From Candidatus Woesearchaeota archaeon (GTDB lineage Archaea; Nanobdellota; Nanobdellia; Woesearchaeales; ARS49), in NCBI GenBank assembly GCA_030630695.1, contig DAOVMP010000035.1, forward strand, positions 1-6,160: 6,160 nucleotides of DNA, written 5' to 3'. Positions 1 through 5,933 of this stretch are shown piece by piece. A program made the translations under genes and the position numbers. Positions within the stretch are counted from its first letter, which is position 1, and the number at the start of each line of letters is the position of its first letter. The notes under the pieces were generated by a model, which had not been told where the DNA came from, searched no databases, and saw only the letters and a program-made list of their open reading frames with translations.

Positions 1-1086
1 ATTCCAAACCAACAATTAGAATTTGAATATCAATTAATAACAACATCAAAAAACATAATGGATTATGAACTCTATGTATTAAATGAAGACGAAATATATG
101 AAAATCCAAAAGAATTAAGAATGAATTTTACACCTTATATAAGATTTGAACCAGAAACATTAACAAACATTGCTCCAGGAAGCAATCCAAGATTTAAAGC
201 AATAATAAACTTTCCAGACACAATAAAAATGCCAGGAGAACATGGAATGAGACTCTGTGTTCAGGAAGGAATGGGCACAGCAGGAACAGTCGGCTCAAGA
301 TCCGGAGCATGCGGAAGAGTAATAATCAACATACCCTATCCTGGAAAATTCCTAATCATAGGTTTAACTACCCACAACACTGACCTGGGAAAATTAGCAA
401 AAATAGACCTATTTCTCAACAGCAGAGGAGAACAAGACATAGAAGAAGTAAAAGGAATTATAGAAATATACGACGAAAACAATAAATTAGTTAAAACAAT
501 TACTGTGCCAAAAACAAAACTAAAAACAAGAGAAAGAAAAATAATAAATTTATTACTAGACACAATAGGAATGAAACCTGGACAATACACTGCAAAAGCA
601 ATAATACAATGGGATGAAGGAACAAAAACAGCAGAATCAGAATTCAAAATAGGAGCGCAAAAAGTAAGATTATTAGAAATAACAAAAGTCTATCAAAACA
701 ATACAATAAATCCTGCAGAACTAAAAGTAAAAAATGACTGGAACAAACCAACAAAAAACATATATGCAATAATAAATATAGAAGGACAAGAACTAAAAAC
801 ACCAACAATAGAGTTAGGAGCATGGCAAGAAGGAATTCTAAACACATACTGGGACACAACAGGACTAGAAATAGGAGAATATCCTGCAGAAATAATACTC
901 CATTATACAGATGAAGAAGATACATACAAAGAAACATTCATAATAACAGAAAAAACAATAGAAAAACCAGAAAGAGCAAAAGTAGGACTTCCATTAAGTG
1001 GATTAATAATAGTAATCATTGCAATAATAATTTTACTAATACTCTTCAATATAATAATGCTATACAAACTTAATAAAAAAAAATGA
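1..1086 (+). CDS. Gene A: membrane-anchored multi-Ig-like surface protein (5' partial)
   Basis: The frame is open to the left edge with no stop, so the ATG at 58 is probably internal and the true start lies outside the window; 361 codons are visible. Counting from base 1, three beta-rich segments can be drawn: about 1-113 (with PGSNPRF near 59, PGEHG near 78, ending in IPYPGKF), about 117-217 (IEIYDENN, then PGQYTAKA near 193) and about 222-318 (KNDWNKP, then IGEYPAEI near 291). The GQY/GEY turn at the end of a segment is typical of bacterial and archaeal Ig-like exported domains of the COG1470 kind. One hydrophobic helix (about 332-355) followed by LNKKK predicts a C-terminal anchor with ectodomain outside. 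The signal peptide should be upstream, unseen. Two cysteines (C86, C104) could form a disulfide. It overlaps gene B by 4 bases, so the two are probably translated together. I do not recognise a named family; a chaperone- or scaffold-like surface role is inference. Confidence 0.85.
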   Translation: MPNQQLEFEYQLITTSKNIMDYELYVLNEDEIYENPKELRMNFTPYIRFEPETLTNIAPGSNPRFKAIINFPDTIKMPGEHGMRLCVQEGMGTAGTVGSRSGACGRVIINIPYPGKFLIIGLTTHNTDLGKLAKIDLFLNSRGEQDIEEVKGIIEIYDENNKLVKTITVPKTKLKTRERKIINLLLDTIGMKPGQYTAKAIIQWDEGTKTAESEFKIGAQKVRLLEITKVYQNNTINPAELKVKNDWNKPTKNIYAIINIEGQELKTPTIELGAWQEGILNTYWDTTGLEIGEYPAEIILHYTDEEDTYKETFIITEKTIEKPERAKVGLPLSGLIIVIIAIIILLILFNIIMLYKLNKKK

Positions 1087-1490
1087 ATAAAAAACAACTA
1101 CTAATTCTCGCCATATTTATTATTCTTATATTTGCCGGAATAACTATGATAACATTTTCATACTACAAAATCAAAGCAAGTATAACAATACCTATGAAAA
1201 TAATAGTATCAGAAAAGATAGGACTAACAACAGAAACAGAAATACTACACTTTGGACAAGCAAGACCTGGAGATTCAGGAATAAGAAGTATAGAAATAAA
1301 AAATTTAAACAAGGTTCCGGTAACTGCCTATTTTTTAACTCAAGGAGATATAAAAAACTGGGTTAAGAAAGAACCGATATATTTAAATAAGCAAGAATCC
1401 AAAAACATCACAATAAGCGCGAAAATACCTGAAAATGCCGGATTTGGGGAGTATACCGGAGTATTAAAAATAGTGTTTAAAAGAACCTGA
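1083..1490 (+). CDS. Gene B: small signal-anchored beta-sandwich protein
   Basis: A 135-residue protein beginning at the ATGA overlap with gene A; there is no Shine-Dalgarno site just upstream, which fits translational coupling. Residues 5-27 form one hydrophobic segment after MNKK and read as an uncleaved signal anchor, placing the rest outside the membrane. The body (about 33-133) has the pattern of an Ig/PapD-like sandwich: LHFGQARPGDSGIRSIEIKN (about 55-74), a central strand region, then NAGFGEYTGVLKIVF at the end. The FG-x-x-x-PG-x-x-x-x-R and G-E-Y-x-G patterns are common in archaeal exported domains that resemble MSP/PapD folds. It has no cysteines. Coupling to A suggests the two products work at the same membrane site, perhaps as partners. 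No catalytic motif is seen and the exact function is unknown. Confidence 0.85.
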   Translation: MNKKQLLILAIFIILIFAGITMITFSYYKIKASITIPMKIIVSEKIGLTTETEILHFGQARPGDSGIRSIEIKNLNKVPVTAYFLTQGDIKNWVKKEPIYLNKQESKNITISAKIPENAGFGEYTGVLKIVFKRT

Positions 1491-1495
1491 TGCTT

Positions 1496-1523
1496 AAAAA
1501 TGCTATTTAAAAAAAGCATTTTT
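1496..1523 (+). terminator. Hairpin with T run after gene B, possible terminator
   Basis: AAAAATGCT (1496-1504) and AGCATTTTT (1515-1523) are a perfect 9-bp inverted repeat around a 10-base A-rich loop. The 3' arm ends in a T run 33 bases after the gene B stop. Archaeal termination relies mainly on T runs, so termination or 3'-end processing of the A-B transcript is plausible. The loop holds TTTAAAAA, so it could also be a promoter element for gene C. Confidence 0.45.
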
Positions 1524-1576
1524 TAATACATCAAGAACTATCTATTTGACAAGTCAAACAGTTCTTGATTAAAAAA
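1519..1576. repeat. Long interrupted inverted repeat between genes B and C
   Basis: Three nested pairs are visible: TTTTTTAA (1519-1526) with TTAAAAAA (1569-1576); TCAAGAACT (1531-1539) with AGTTCTTGA (1560-1568); TTTGAC (1545-1550) with GTCAAA (1553-1558). All arms are perfect; the interruptions are TACA on the left outer side, ATCTA and C between middle and inner stems, and a very short AA loop (in practice CAAG after opening one pair). The structure ends 12 bases before the chosen start of gene C, so in RNA it would sit in the gene C leader or in the B-C spacer. It also shares its outer T-rich arm with the preceding hairpin, so the two structures are mutually exclusive. Confidence 0.7.
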
Positions 1577-1588
1577 GAAGTGGTTGGA

Positions 1589-2293
1589 ATGCCCACATCA
1601 AAGGTTAAGATAGATATAATAGGAAACATTCTAATAGCTTTAGTAATCTCTTTTTTCTTAATCGCAATTATAACAAAAATATCAATACCTCTAGAAACAC
1701 CAACAGCAGCAACACCAGTAATAACAGGAACTGTATCATTAAACATAGTTGCGGCATGCGCAATAGATTTTAAACCTGGCTGGAATTTCATATCTTTCTG
1801 CGCAAATGAAACAAACAAAAACATAACCTCTGTATTAAGCCCGATAAACGAAAGTATAAGATTTGTTCTCGAATGGAATACCTCTACACAAGAATTCATA
1901 ATATATACTCCAAGAGCAGCAAACCCACCATTTGATTCATTTAACTTATCAAAATCATATTTTATATATTACTCAGATACTAAAAATGAAACAGTTAATC
2001 TAAACGGGCCTTCATTTGGAAATGTAAACATAAGCCTGCAACAAGGATGGGAAACACCAAACTATCCATATTCAATCACATCAAACATAAGCCAATACTT
2101 AGATACTATATCAGGAAAATACCGCTTCTTACAAAAATGGAATTACACACCGCAAGAATTTATGATATACAGTGCATTAGCATCTGACAATCCTTTCTAT
2201 CAAATAGATGCAGGAGAAGGACAATTCATACTAATCACAGATCCTACCGGAGCAGACTTATTTTATAACAAAACAAGATTAGAAAATGGATAA
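1589..2293 (+). CDS. Gene C: N-anchored protein with two GW-N type beta modules
   Basis: A 234-residue protein. I chose ATG 1589 because the frame's earlier TTG (1565) lies inside the inverted repeat and GTG 1580 has no clear ribosome-binding site; the site before 1589 (GTGGTTGG) is weak too. Residues 10-33 form a membrane anchor, then a Thr/Pro/Ala-rich stalk (34-50). The ectodomain contains two related modules. Module 1 (about 59-137) reads FKPGWNFISFC, FVLEWN, QEFIIY, PFDSFN, SYFIYY. Module 2 (about 144-226) repeats it as LQQGWETPNY, FLQKWN, QEFMIY, PFYQID, GQFILI. The GW-start with a later FxxxWN...QEFxIY core resembles the GWN(L/F)IS repeats seen in many archaeal and bacterial secreted proteins. 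C57 and C71 may pair. Sequons such as NET, NIT, NES, NTS and NYT suggest N-glycosylation. It overlaps gene D by 8 bases. Function unknown; surface display is well supported, binding partner is not. Confidence 0.85.
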   Translation: MPTSKVKIDIIGNILIALVISFFLIAIITKISIPLETPTAATPVITGTVSLNIVAACAIDFKPGWNFISFCANETNKNITSVLSPINESIRFVLEWNTSTQEFIIYTPRAANPPFDSFNLSKSYFIYYSDTKNETVNLNGPSFGNVNISLQQGWETPNYPYSITSNISQYLDTISGKYRFLQKWNYTPQEFMIYSALASDNPFYQIDAGEGQFILITDPTGADLFYNKTRLENG

Positions 2294-3449
2294 AAAGAAA
2301 ATAATACTGGGATTAATTGTATTGATTTTAATAAGCACAGGAATCTACCTAACATATGCAGAAATATTATTAGGAACAGTAGAAGGATATGTATTTAACA
2401 CAACAGGACAACTAATAACCGGAGCAGATGTTCAAGTAAATGTATCAGGATGTACTGGAACCGGCTGCGGAGGAACAACACAAACAGATTCAGGAGGATA
2501 TTATGTAATAACCAACCTAGATATATCTACAGGCAACACAATAGATGTACAAGCAAACAAAAGCACAGCATATGGAAACAATTCAGATACAGCAGATGCA
2601 TACCAAGCAGCATATATCAATGTAACAATAGCACAAGTGCCTATTGCTCCAGCACTAGAACCAATAAATGATACCCATGATAATTCAATAATCACATTTA
2701 ACTGGACAAACTACACAGACCCACAAGGACTAGCAACATACAATGTTTTTGTTTTTGATGGAACAACATATACAAACGTATCTTCACCCCAAAATCAAAC
2801 AAATGTTAATTTTAAAGAATACACATGGACTGTAAAAACCTGCAATGCATATGGCTGCTCGCCAGAATCATCAGATACATTTAATGTTTCTAACTTACCG
2901 CCGCCAGTACCAAATCTACAAACACAACCAGACGGAATAAACAACACAAGAACATTTAACTGGAGCTCAGGAGGAGCAGATCCTGACAGTGATTCTACAT
3001 ATTTTGAATTTAAAATAGATTCAGATACAATAGAATCAAATGTAACACCACCAATAAACAAAACATTAGGATTTGGCCTGCACACATGGAAAGTTCGAGA
3101 ATGCGATTCATGGACATGTTCTTCATGGGCAATAGACACATTCACAATAACAAACAATGCACCGTCTGCACCAACACTAACAGACCAAGCAGATGTTTAC
3201 ACACCCGAAATTGTAACACTTACATGGACATCTGGAACAGATCCTGACGGACATTCCACATATGATGAATACAGATTCAATGGAACTCTAAGTTCAAATG
3301 TAACTTCACCACAAACACAAGACCTCACAGGAGTAATAGATTATTTTGTATGGGAAGTGCGAACTTGCGATGTTAATTCAGCATGCAGTTCCTGGATAAA
3401 TGACACATTTATAAAATACGTATGCCCTGCGCCGGCATGGACTAAATAA
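2286..3449 (+). CDS. Gene D: secreted modular protein, CarboxypepD_reg-like plus three FN3-like modules (short paralogue of gene E)
   Basis: A 387-residue protein whose ATG overlaps the end of gene C, with no Shine-Dalgarno site. Residues 5-24 are a signal segment, with possible cleavage after TYA (25). Residues 28-115 fit a carboxypeptidase-regulatory-like beta domain: VEGYVFNTTGQLITGADVQV, then TDSGGYYVITNL. Three FN3-like modules follow at about 119-203, 204-290 and 291-380. Each has a W near its first strand, a DP(Q/D/x) turn, and a closing pattern WxVxxC[DN]xxx(x)C...DTF; the paired cysteines (186/191, 273/278, 361/367) probably form a local disulfide. About 18 N-x-S/T sequons suggest heavy N-glycosylation. 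The product stops at CPAPAWTK, exactly where E continues into its linker, and has no C-terminal anchor. It is therefore either secreted, held by an uncleaved signal, or a partner of E. It looks like a truncated tandem duplicate that is still intact as a reading frame. Confidence 0.9.
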   Translation: MDKKKIILGLIVLILISTGIYLTYAEILLGTVEGYVFNTTGQLITGADVQVNVSGCTGTGCGGTTQTDSGGYYVITNLDISTGNTIDVQANKSTAYGNNSDTADAYQAAYINVTIAQVPIAPALEPINDTHDNSIITFNWTNYTDPQGLATYNVFVFDGTTYTNVSSPQNQTNVNFKEYTWTVKTCNAYGCSPESSDTFNVSNLPPPVPNLQTQPDGINNTRTFNWSSGGADPDSDSTYFEFKIDSDTIESNVTPPINKTLGFGLHTWKVRECDSWTCSSWAIDTFTITNNAPSAPTLTDQADVYTPEIVTLTWTSGTDPDGHSTYDEYRFNGTLSSNVTSPQTQDLTGVIDYFVWEVRTCDVNSACSSWINDTFIKYVCPAPAWTK

Positions 3450-3451
3450 TG

Positions 3452-3498
3452 AAAAATTACATGGTAATTTTTCAAATATAAAAATACAAAGTATTTTT
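3452..3498 (+). terminator. Paired hairpins with T5 runs after gene D (unit 1)
   Basis: Hairpin one pairs AAAAATTAC (3452-3460) with GTAATTTTT (3464-3472) around ATG. Hairpin two pairs AAAAATAC (3480-3487) with GTATTTTT (3491-3498) around AAA. Both stems are perfect and both 3' arms end in five T, right after the gene D stop, which fits archaeal T-run termination or RNA processing. The matching stems in unit 2 (3507-3527 and 3535-3553) each carry one mismatch. Termination is inferred. Confidence 0.45.
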
Positions 3499-3532
3499 AC
3501 ATAATAAAAAATTACACAGTAAATTTTCAAGC

Positions 3533-3540
3533 ATAAAAAT
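3533..3540 (+). promoter_or_regulatory. Possible TATA box for gene E
   Basis: ATAAAAAT is centred about 23 bases before the gene E ATG at 3559, the spacing expected for an archaeal promoter giving a leaderless or nearly leaderless transcript. Gene E has no Shine-Dalgarno site, which agrees. The same element occurs in repeat unit 1 at 3478-3485, but no start codon lies at the equivalent position. AT-richness makes chance matches likely. Confidence 0.4.
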
Positions 3541-3558
3541 ACAAAATATTTTTACACA

Positions 3559-5319
3559 ATGAAACAAATAATATTATTCGGACTTGCACTGATTTTACTA
3601 ATTGGAATTGCAAACGCAGACATATACATAGGAGTAGTAGATGGATATGTATTTAACCTAACAGGACAAATAGTAAACGGAGCAACAGTAACATCAACTG
3701 TGCAATCATGCTCTTCAGGATGCACAGGAACAGATACAACAGATGCAGGAGGATATTATGTAATAAATAATCTAAACATTGCAGAAAATGACACAATCGT
3801 ATCAAATGCATCATGGAATAATTATTACGGAAACAATACAGGAACAGCAGATGCATATTACACTGCAACAATAAACATCACAATAGCGCAAGTGCCTAAT
3901 GCACCAACACTAGAACCCATAAACGATACTCACAATAACAGCTTAATACTCTTTAACTGGACCAACTACACAGATCCGCAAGGATTAGCAACATATAATG
4001 TCTGGACGTTTGATGGAGTCACTTATACTAATATATCTTCACCTCAAAACAAAACAAATGTAGACTTTGAAGAATACACATGGACTGTAAAAACCTGCAA
4101 TGCATACGGATGCTCACCAGAATCATCAGACACATTTAATGTCTCTAATTTACCACCGCCAACACCAAGCATACCAGACATAAATAATACTAACAACAAC
4201 ACAATAACATTTACCTGGACATCAGGAGGAGCAGACCCTGATGGAGACAGCACATATTTTAAATTCTTCATAGACGGCGACATAACATCGCATGTAACAT
4301 CACCAAGAATATTAACACTTTCTAATGGAAGCCATACCTGGAAAGTCCAAGAATGCGATGAATGGGACTGCTCAACATGGGCAACAGACACATTTATAAT
4401 ACAAAACAATGCACCATCTGCACCTAATCTAACACCAATGAATACAACATCTGCAACATCAAAACAATTTTACTGGGTATCAGGAACAGACCCTGACGCA
4501 GACACAACATATGATGAATTTCAATTTGACAACAACACAATAGTATCACCAGCAGTATCTGGACTAACACAAGCACTAAGCGGAACATTCTATTACGCGT
4601 GGAGAGTAAGAACATGCGATGTAAGAACCGCATGCAGTGCATGGAGTGAAGACAGTTTTGTAAAATTCACATGTCCTGCAGTAGCTCCGCCAACAGCTCC
4701 AACAGATACTGGTGGAGGAGGCGGAAGACCAGGAGGAATAATAGTTCCACCAAAAATAAACTGCACAGAAGAATGGCACTGCACAACATGGACACCATGC
4801 TCGCCAAGAGGAAAACAACAAAGAGCATGCACAGACTGGAACAAATGCACAACAAACATATACCGGCCAATAGAATCTCGAGCCTGCACACCAGCACACT
4901 GCTTTAATAACAAAAAAGATCATTCAGAAGAAAGAATAGACTGCGGAGGAAGATGCAAACCATGTGAACTACTACATCCTCCTGAAATAGCTTATCCTTT
5001 CTACGTGTTTGGATTAAATGCAATAAATATTATTTACCTAATACTCGGTCTTGCAATAGGAGTAATCATAATAATTATACTCACAATATTAACAATGAAA
5101 TATTCAGACCATTTTAATCTATATATCCGCTTGAGAATCATACATCTTCAGATAACATTTAAAAACAAAAAACATGCATTTAGAGATTATTACAACAAAG
5201 TTCTCCCGCACTATAAACGCCTTGAGAAAGAACTAATAGATGAATGGCTTGATAATGAAATCAAGCAATTAAATACTACTGCTAGAAGGCGGTTAGGTAA
5301 GCTGAAGATGAAGAAGTAG
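3559..5319 (+). CDS. Gene E: membrane-anchored modular surface protein with FN3-like, TSR-like and cytoplasmic tail
   Basis: A 586-residue protein with a classical signal peptide (1-20, cleavage ANA|D). Domain order: carboxypeptidase-regulatory-like 21-112 (VDGYVFNLTGQIVNGATV, TDAGGYYVINNL); three FN3-like modules 113-197, 198-284 and 285-372, each closing with WxVxxC and a second Cys (180/185, 266/271, 353/359); Pro/Gly-rich linker 373-398 with five consecutive Gly; a thrombospondin-1-like module 400-443 (EEWHCTTWTPC, then QRACTDWNKC, then SRAC); a short Cys motif 447-469 (DCGGRCKPC); a transmembrane helix about 488-513; and a basic, helical tail 514-586. About 17 sequons lie outside the membrane. 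The TSR-like plus DCGG-C motif pair is a recurrent combination in DPANN surface proteins as I recall them. The likely role is surface adhesion or display; ligand unknown. It is the full-length paralogue of gene D, and its tail is unusually long for a pure stop-transfer anchor. Confidence 0.92.
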   Translation: MKQIILFGLALILLIGIANADIYIGVVDGYVFNLTGQIVNGATVTSTVQSCSSGCTGTDTTDAGGYYVINNLNIAENDTIVSNASWNNYYGNNTGTADAYYTATINITIAQVPNAPTLEPINDTHNNSLILFNWTNYTDPQGLATYNVWTFDGVTYTNISSPQNKTNVDFEEYTWTVKTCNAYGCSPESSDTFNVSNLPPPTPSIPDINNTNNNTITFTWTSGGADPDGDSTYFKFFIDGDITSHVTSPRILTLSNGSHTWKVQECDEWDCSTWATDTFIIQNNAPSAPNLTPMNTTSATSKQFYWVSGTDPDADTTYDEFQFDNNTIVSPAVSGLTQALSGTFYYAWRVRTCDVRTACSAWSEDSFVKFTCPAVAPPTAPTDTGGGGGRPGGIIVPPKINCTEEWHCTTWTPCSPRGKQQRACTDWNKCTTNIYRPIESRACTPAHCFNNKKDHSEERIDCGGRCKPCELLHPPEIAYPFYVFGLNAINIIYLILGLAIGVIIIIILTILTMKYSDHFNLYIRLRIIHLQITFKNKKHAFRDYYNKVLPHYKRLEKELIDEWLDNEIKQLNTTARRRLGKLKMKK

Positions 5320-5320
5320 T

Positions 5321-5449
5321 TTAAAGAAGATTTTGAATTCTCTTTTGCGCTTCTTCCATTTCAGATATTGCTTTATCAAAGGCAATTCTACTTTCTTTAG
5401 CTATTTTCTCGCTGTTTTTTAGAAGTTCTTTTATCTCCTTAGTTGTCAT
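5321..5449 (-). CDS. Small 42-residue charged helical protein
   Basis: The frame runs from ATG (complement of 5447-5449) to TAA (complement of 5321-5323) with no internal stop. It begins MTTKEIKELLKNSEKIAKES and ends EEAQKRIQNLL. Leu, Ile, Ala and Phe recur about every three to four positions among Lys/Glu, so a single amphipathic helix or coiled coil is likely; there are no cysteines and no signal or membrane segment, so it should be cytoplasmic. The strongest evidence for translation is AGAGGTGAT (5454-5462), a near-perfect match to the archaeal anti-Shine-Dalgarno, placed four bases before the ATG, with a TATA-like box about 40 bases upstream. It converges on gene E with one base between the stop codons. 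Family not recognised. Confidence 0.75.
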   Translation of the reverse strand: MTTKEIKELLKNSEKIAKESRIAFDKAISEMEEAQKRIQNLL

Positions 5450-5453
5450 ACGA

Positions 5454-5462
5454 ATCACCTCT
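5454..5462 (-). promoter_or_regulatory. Strong Shine-Dalgarno site of the 42-residue gene
   Basis: On the minus strand this reads AGAGGTGAT, complementary to the 3' end of archaeal 16S rRNA (AUCACCUC), four bases before ATG. None of the plus-strand surface genes has such a site, so it is a decisive cue for this short gene. Confidence 0.8.
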
Positions 5463-5485
5463 TATGTATAACATATCATTAATAG

Positions 5486-5495
5486 TATATAAATA
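5486..5495 (-). promoter_or_regulatory. TATA-like box for the 42-residue gene
   Basis: On the minus strand TATTTATATA is centred about 25 bases before position 5465, just ahead of the Shine-Dalgarno site. This predicts a leader of roughly 15 bases and an independent promoter in the 51-base gap behind the upstream membrane-protein gene. Read-through from that gene is also possible. Confidence 0.5.
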
Positions 5496-5500
5496 TTTTG

Positions 5501-5878
5501 TCATTTTTTCTTGTTCACCTTTGCATTTAATGCTTTACGCAATATTTCATTATCTTTAGCTAATAGATCATATTCTTTTTTTGACCTTTCACGCCGAGTT
5601 TCAGAAAACAATATATCTCTATTTAAAACAGTATATCGACTTTCCATGCAAATCTTTTCAAATGAAATAGTAGTTATGATAAGAAGAGCAAAAACACCTG
5701 CAAAAACATATGCGTATTTTGGAATTAGCAATATAAGCAAAAATAGTGTTAATTGTTCTGTAAAATAGACGCCCATAAAAAGGATATCAAATAAAGTCTT
5801 ATGATTATAAAAGAATGACTGAATATTCGACCAAAAATAATCCAATCTCTGAAATAATCCCCCATGCCAGCTAGTCAT
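5501..5878 (-). CDS. Hypothetical protein with two membrane helices and a coiled-coil tail
   Basis: A 125-residue protein starting at ATG (complement of 5876-5878). Residues 1-28 are aromatic-rich (MTSWHGGLFQRLDYFW, then FFYNH). Two hydrophobic segments at about 29-51 and 55-73 are separated by a short PKYAY turn, predicting a helical hairpin with both ends on the cytoplasmic side. Residues 80-125 are highly charged (ETRRERSKKEYDLL, then AKDNEILRKAL) with heptad-like leucines, ending VNKKK, and probably form a coiled coil. No Shine-Dalgarno site precedes the ATG, but a TATA-like AATATTTAAAA about 25 bases upstream fits a leaderless mRNA. An antisense frame across it has no matching signals. 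It is followed 51 bases later on the same strand by the 42-residue helical protein; association of the two is speculative. Family not recognised. Confidence 0.75.
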   Translation of the reverse strand: MTSWHGGLFQRLDYFWSNIQSFFYNHKTLFDILFMGVYFTEQLTLFLLILLIPKYAYVFAGVFALLIITTISFEKICMESRYTVLNRDILFSETRRERSKKEYDLLAKDNEILRKALNAKVNKKK

Positions 5879-5899
5879 ATATTTAGTGTTTTATCGCTA

Positions 5900-5910
5900 T
5901 TTTAAATATT
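5900..5910 (-). promoter_or_regulatory. TATA-like box for the two-helix membrane protein
   Basis: On the minus strand this reads AATATTTAAAA. Its centre is about 26 bases before the ATG at 5878, matching archaeal TATA-to-start-site spacing and hence a leaderless transcript. It faces the pop5 promoter in a divergent arrangement. Confidence 0.45.
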
Positions 5911-5933
5911 TTTAGATACTACTATATATACTA

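Larger units (their letters stand above)
3447..3556. repeat. Two tandem 55-bp intergenic units between paralogues D and E
   Basis: Unit 1 is 3447-3501 and unit 2 is 3502-3556, offset by exactly 55 bases with roughly a dozen or fewer differences. Each unit starts TAATRAAAAATTAC, contains a first hairpin, then CAA-two bases-TAAAAATAC as part of a second hairpin, and ends TATTTTTACA. The motif recurs at 3557-3561 (CAATG), so the start codon of gene E lies at the same place in a third, partial copy. The stop codon of gene D is the first base triplet of unit 1. Confidence 0.85.

Noticed and set aside
58..1086. Gene A starting at ATG 58
   Set aside because: The frame is open from base 1 with protein-like sequence continuous with the first beta domain, and no signal peptide follows ATG 58; the gene is more likely cut by the window edge.
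1565..1588. TTG 1565 as the start of gene C
   Set aside because: It lies within the 3' arm of the inverted repeat and has no ribosome-binding site; it adds only eight residues before ATG 1589.
1589..1690. Type IV pilin-like (class III) signal in gene C
   Set aside because: There is no charged residue plus Gly cleavage site directly before the hydrophobic helix; an ordinary signal anchor explains it better.
1531..1899. Minus-strand frame across the beginning of gene C
   Set aside because: It is antisense to a gene with clear anchor and repeated modules and shows no start signals of its own.
3447..3556. CRISPR array
   Set aside because: Only two adjoining units without unique spacers; the whole 55-bp unit is repeated.
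2795..4409. Antisense frames at matching positions inside D (2795-3157) and E (4044-4409)
   Set aside because: They are similar to each other only because D and E are paralogues; codon bias keeps the opposite strand open.
4576..4923. Cys-rich antisense frames opposite the C-terminal half of gene E
   Set aside because: They are by-products of GCA/ACA-rich codons in the Cys-rich module; the plus-strand reading has domain structure.
4921..4968. Zinc ribbon in the DCGGRCKPC region of gene E
   Set aside because: The segment lies outside the membrane in a disulfide-rich ectodomain, so structural disulfides are more likely than metal binding.
5511..5768. Plus-strand 85-codon frame over the two-helix membrane protein
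   Set aside because: It lacks a Shine-Dalgarno site or suitably placed TATA box, while the minus-strand frame has membrane helices, a charged tail and a fitting promoter.
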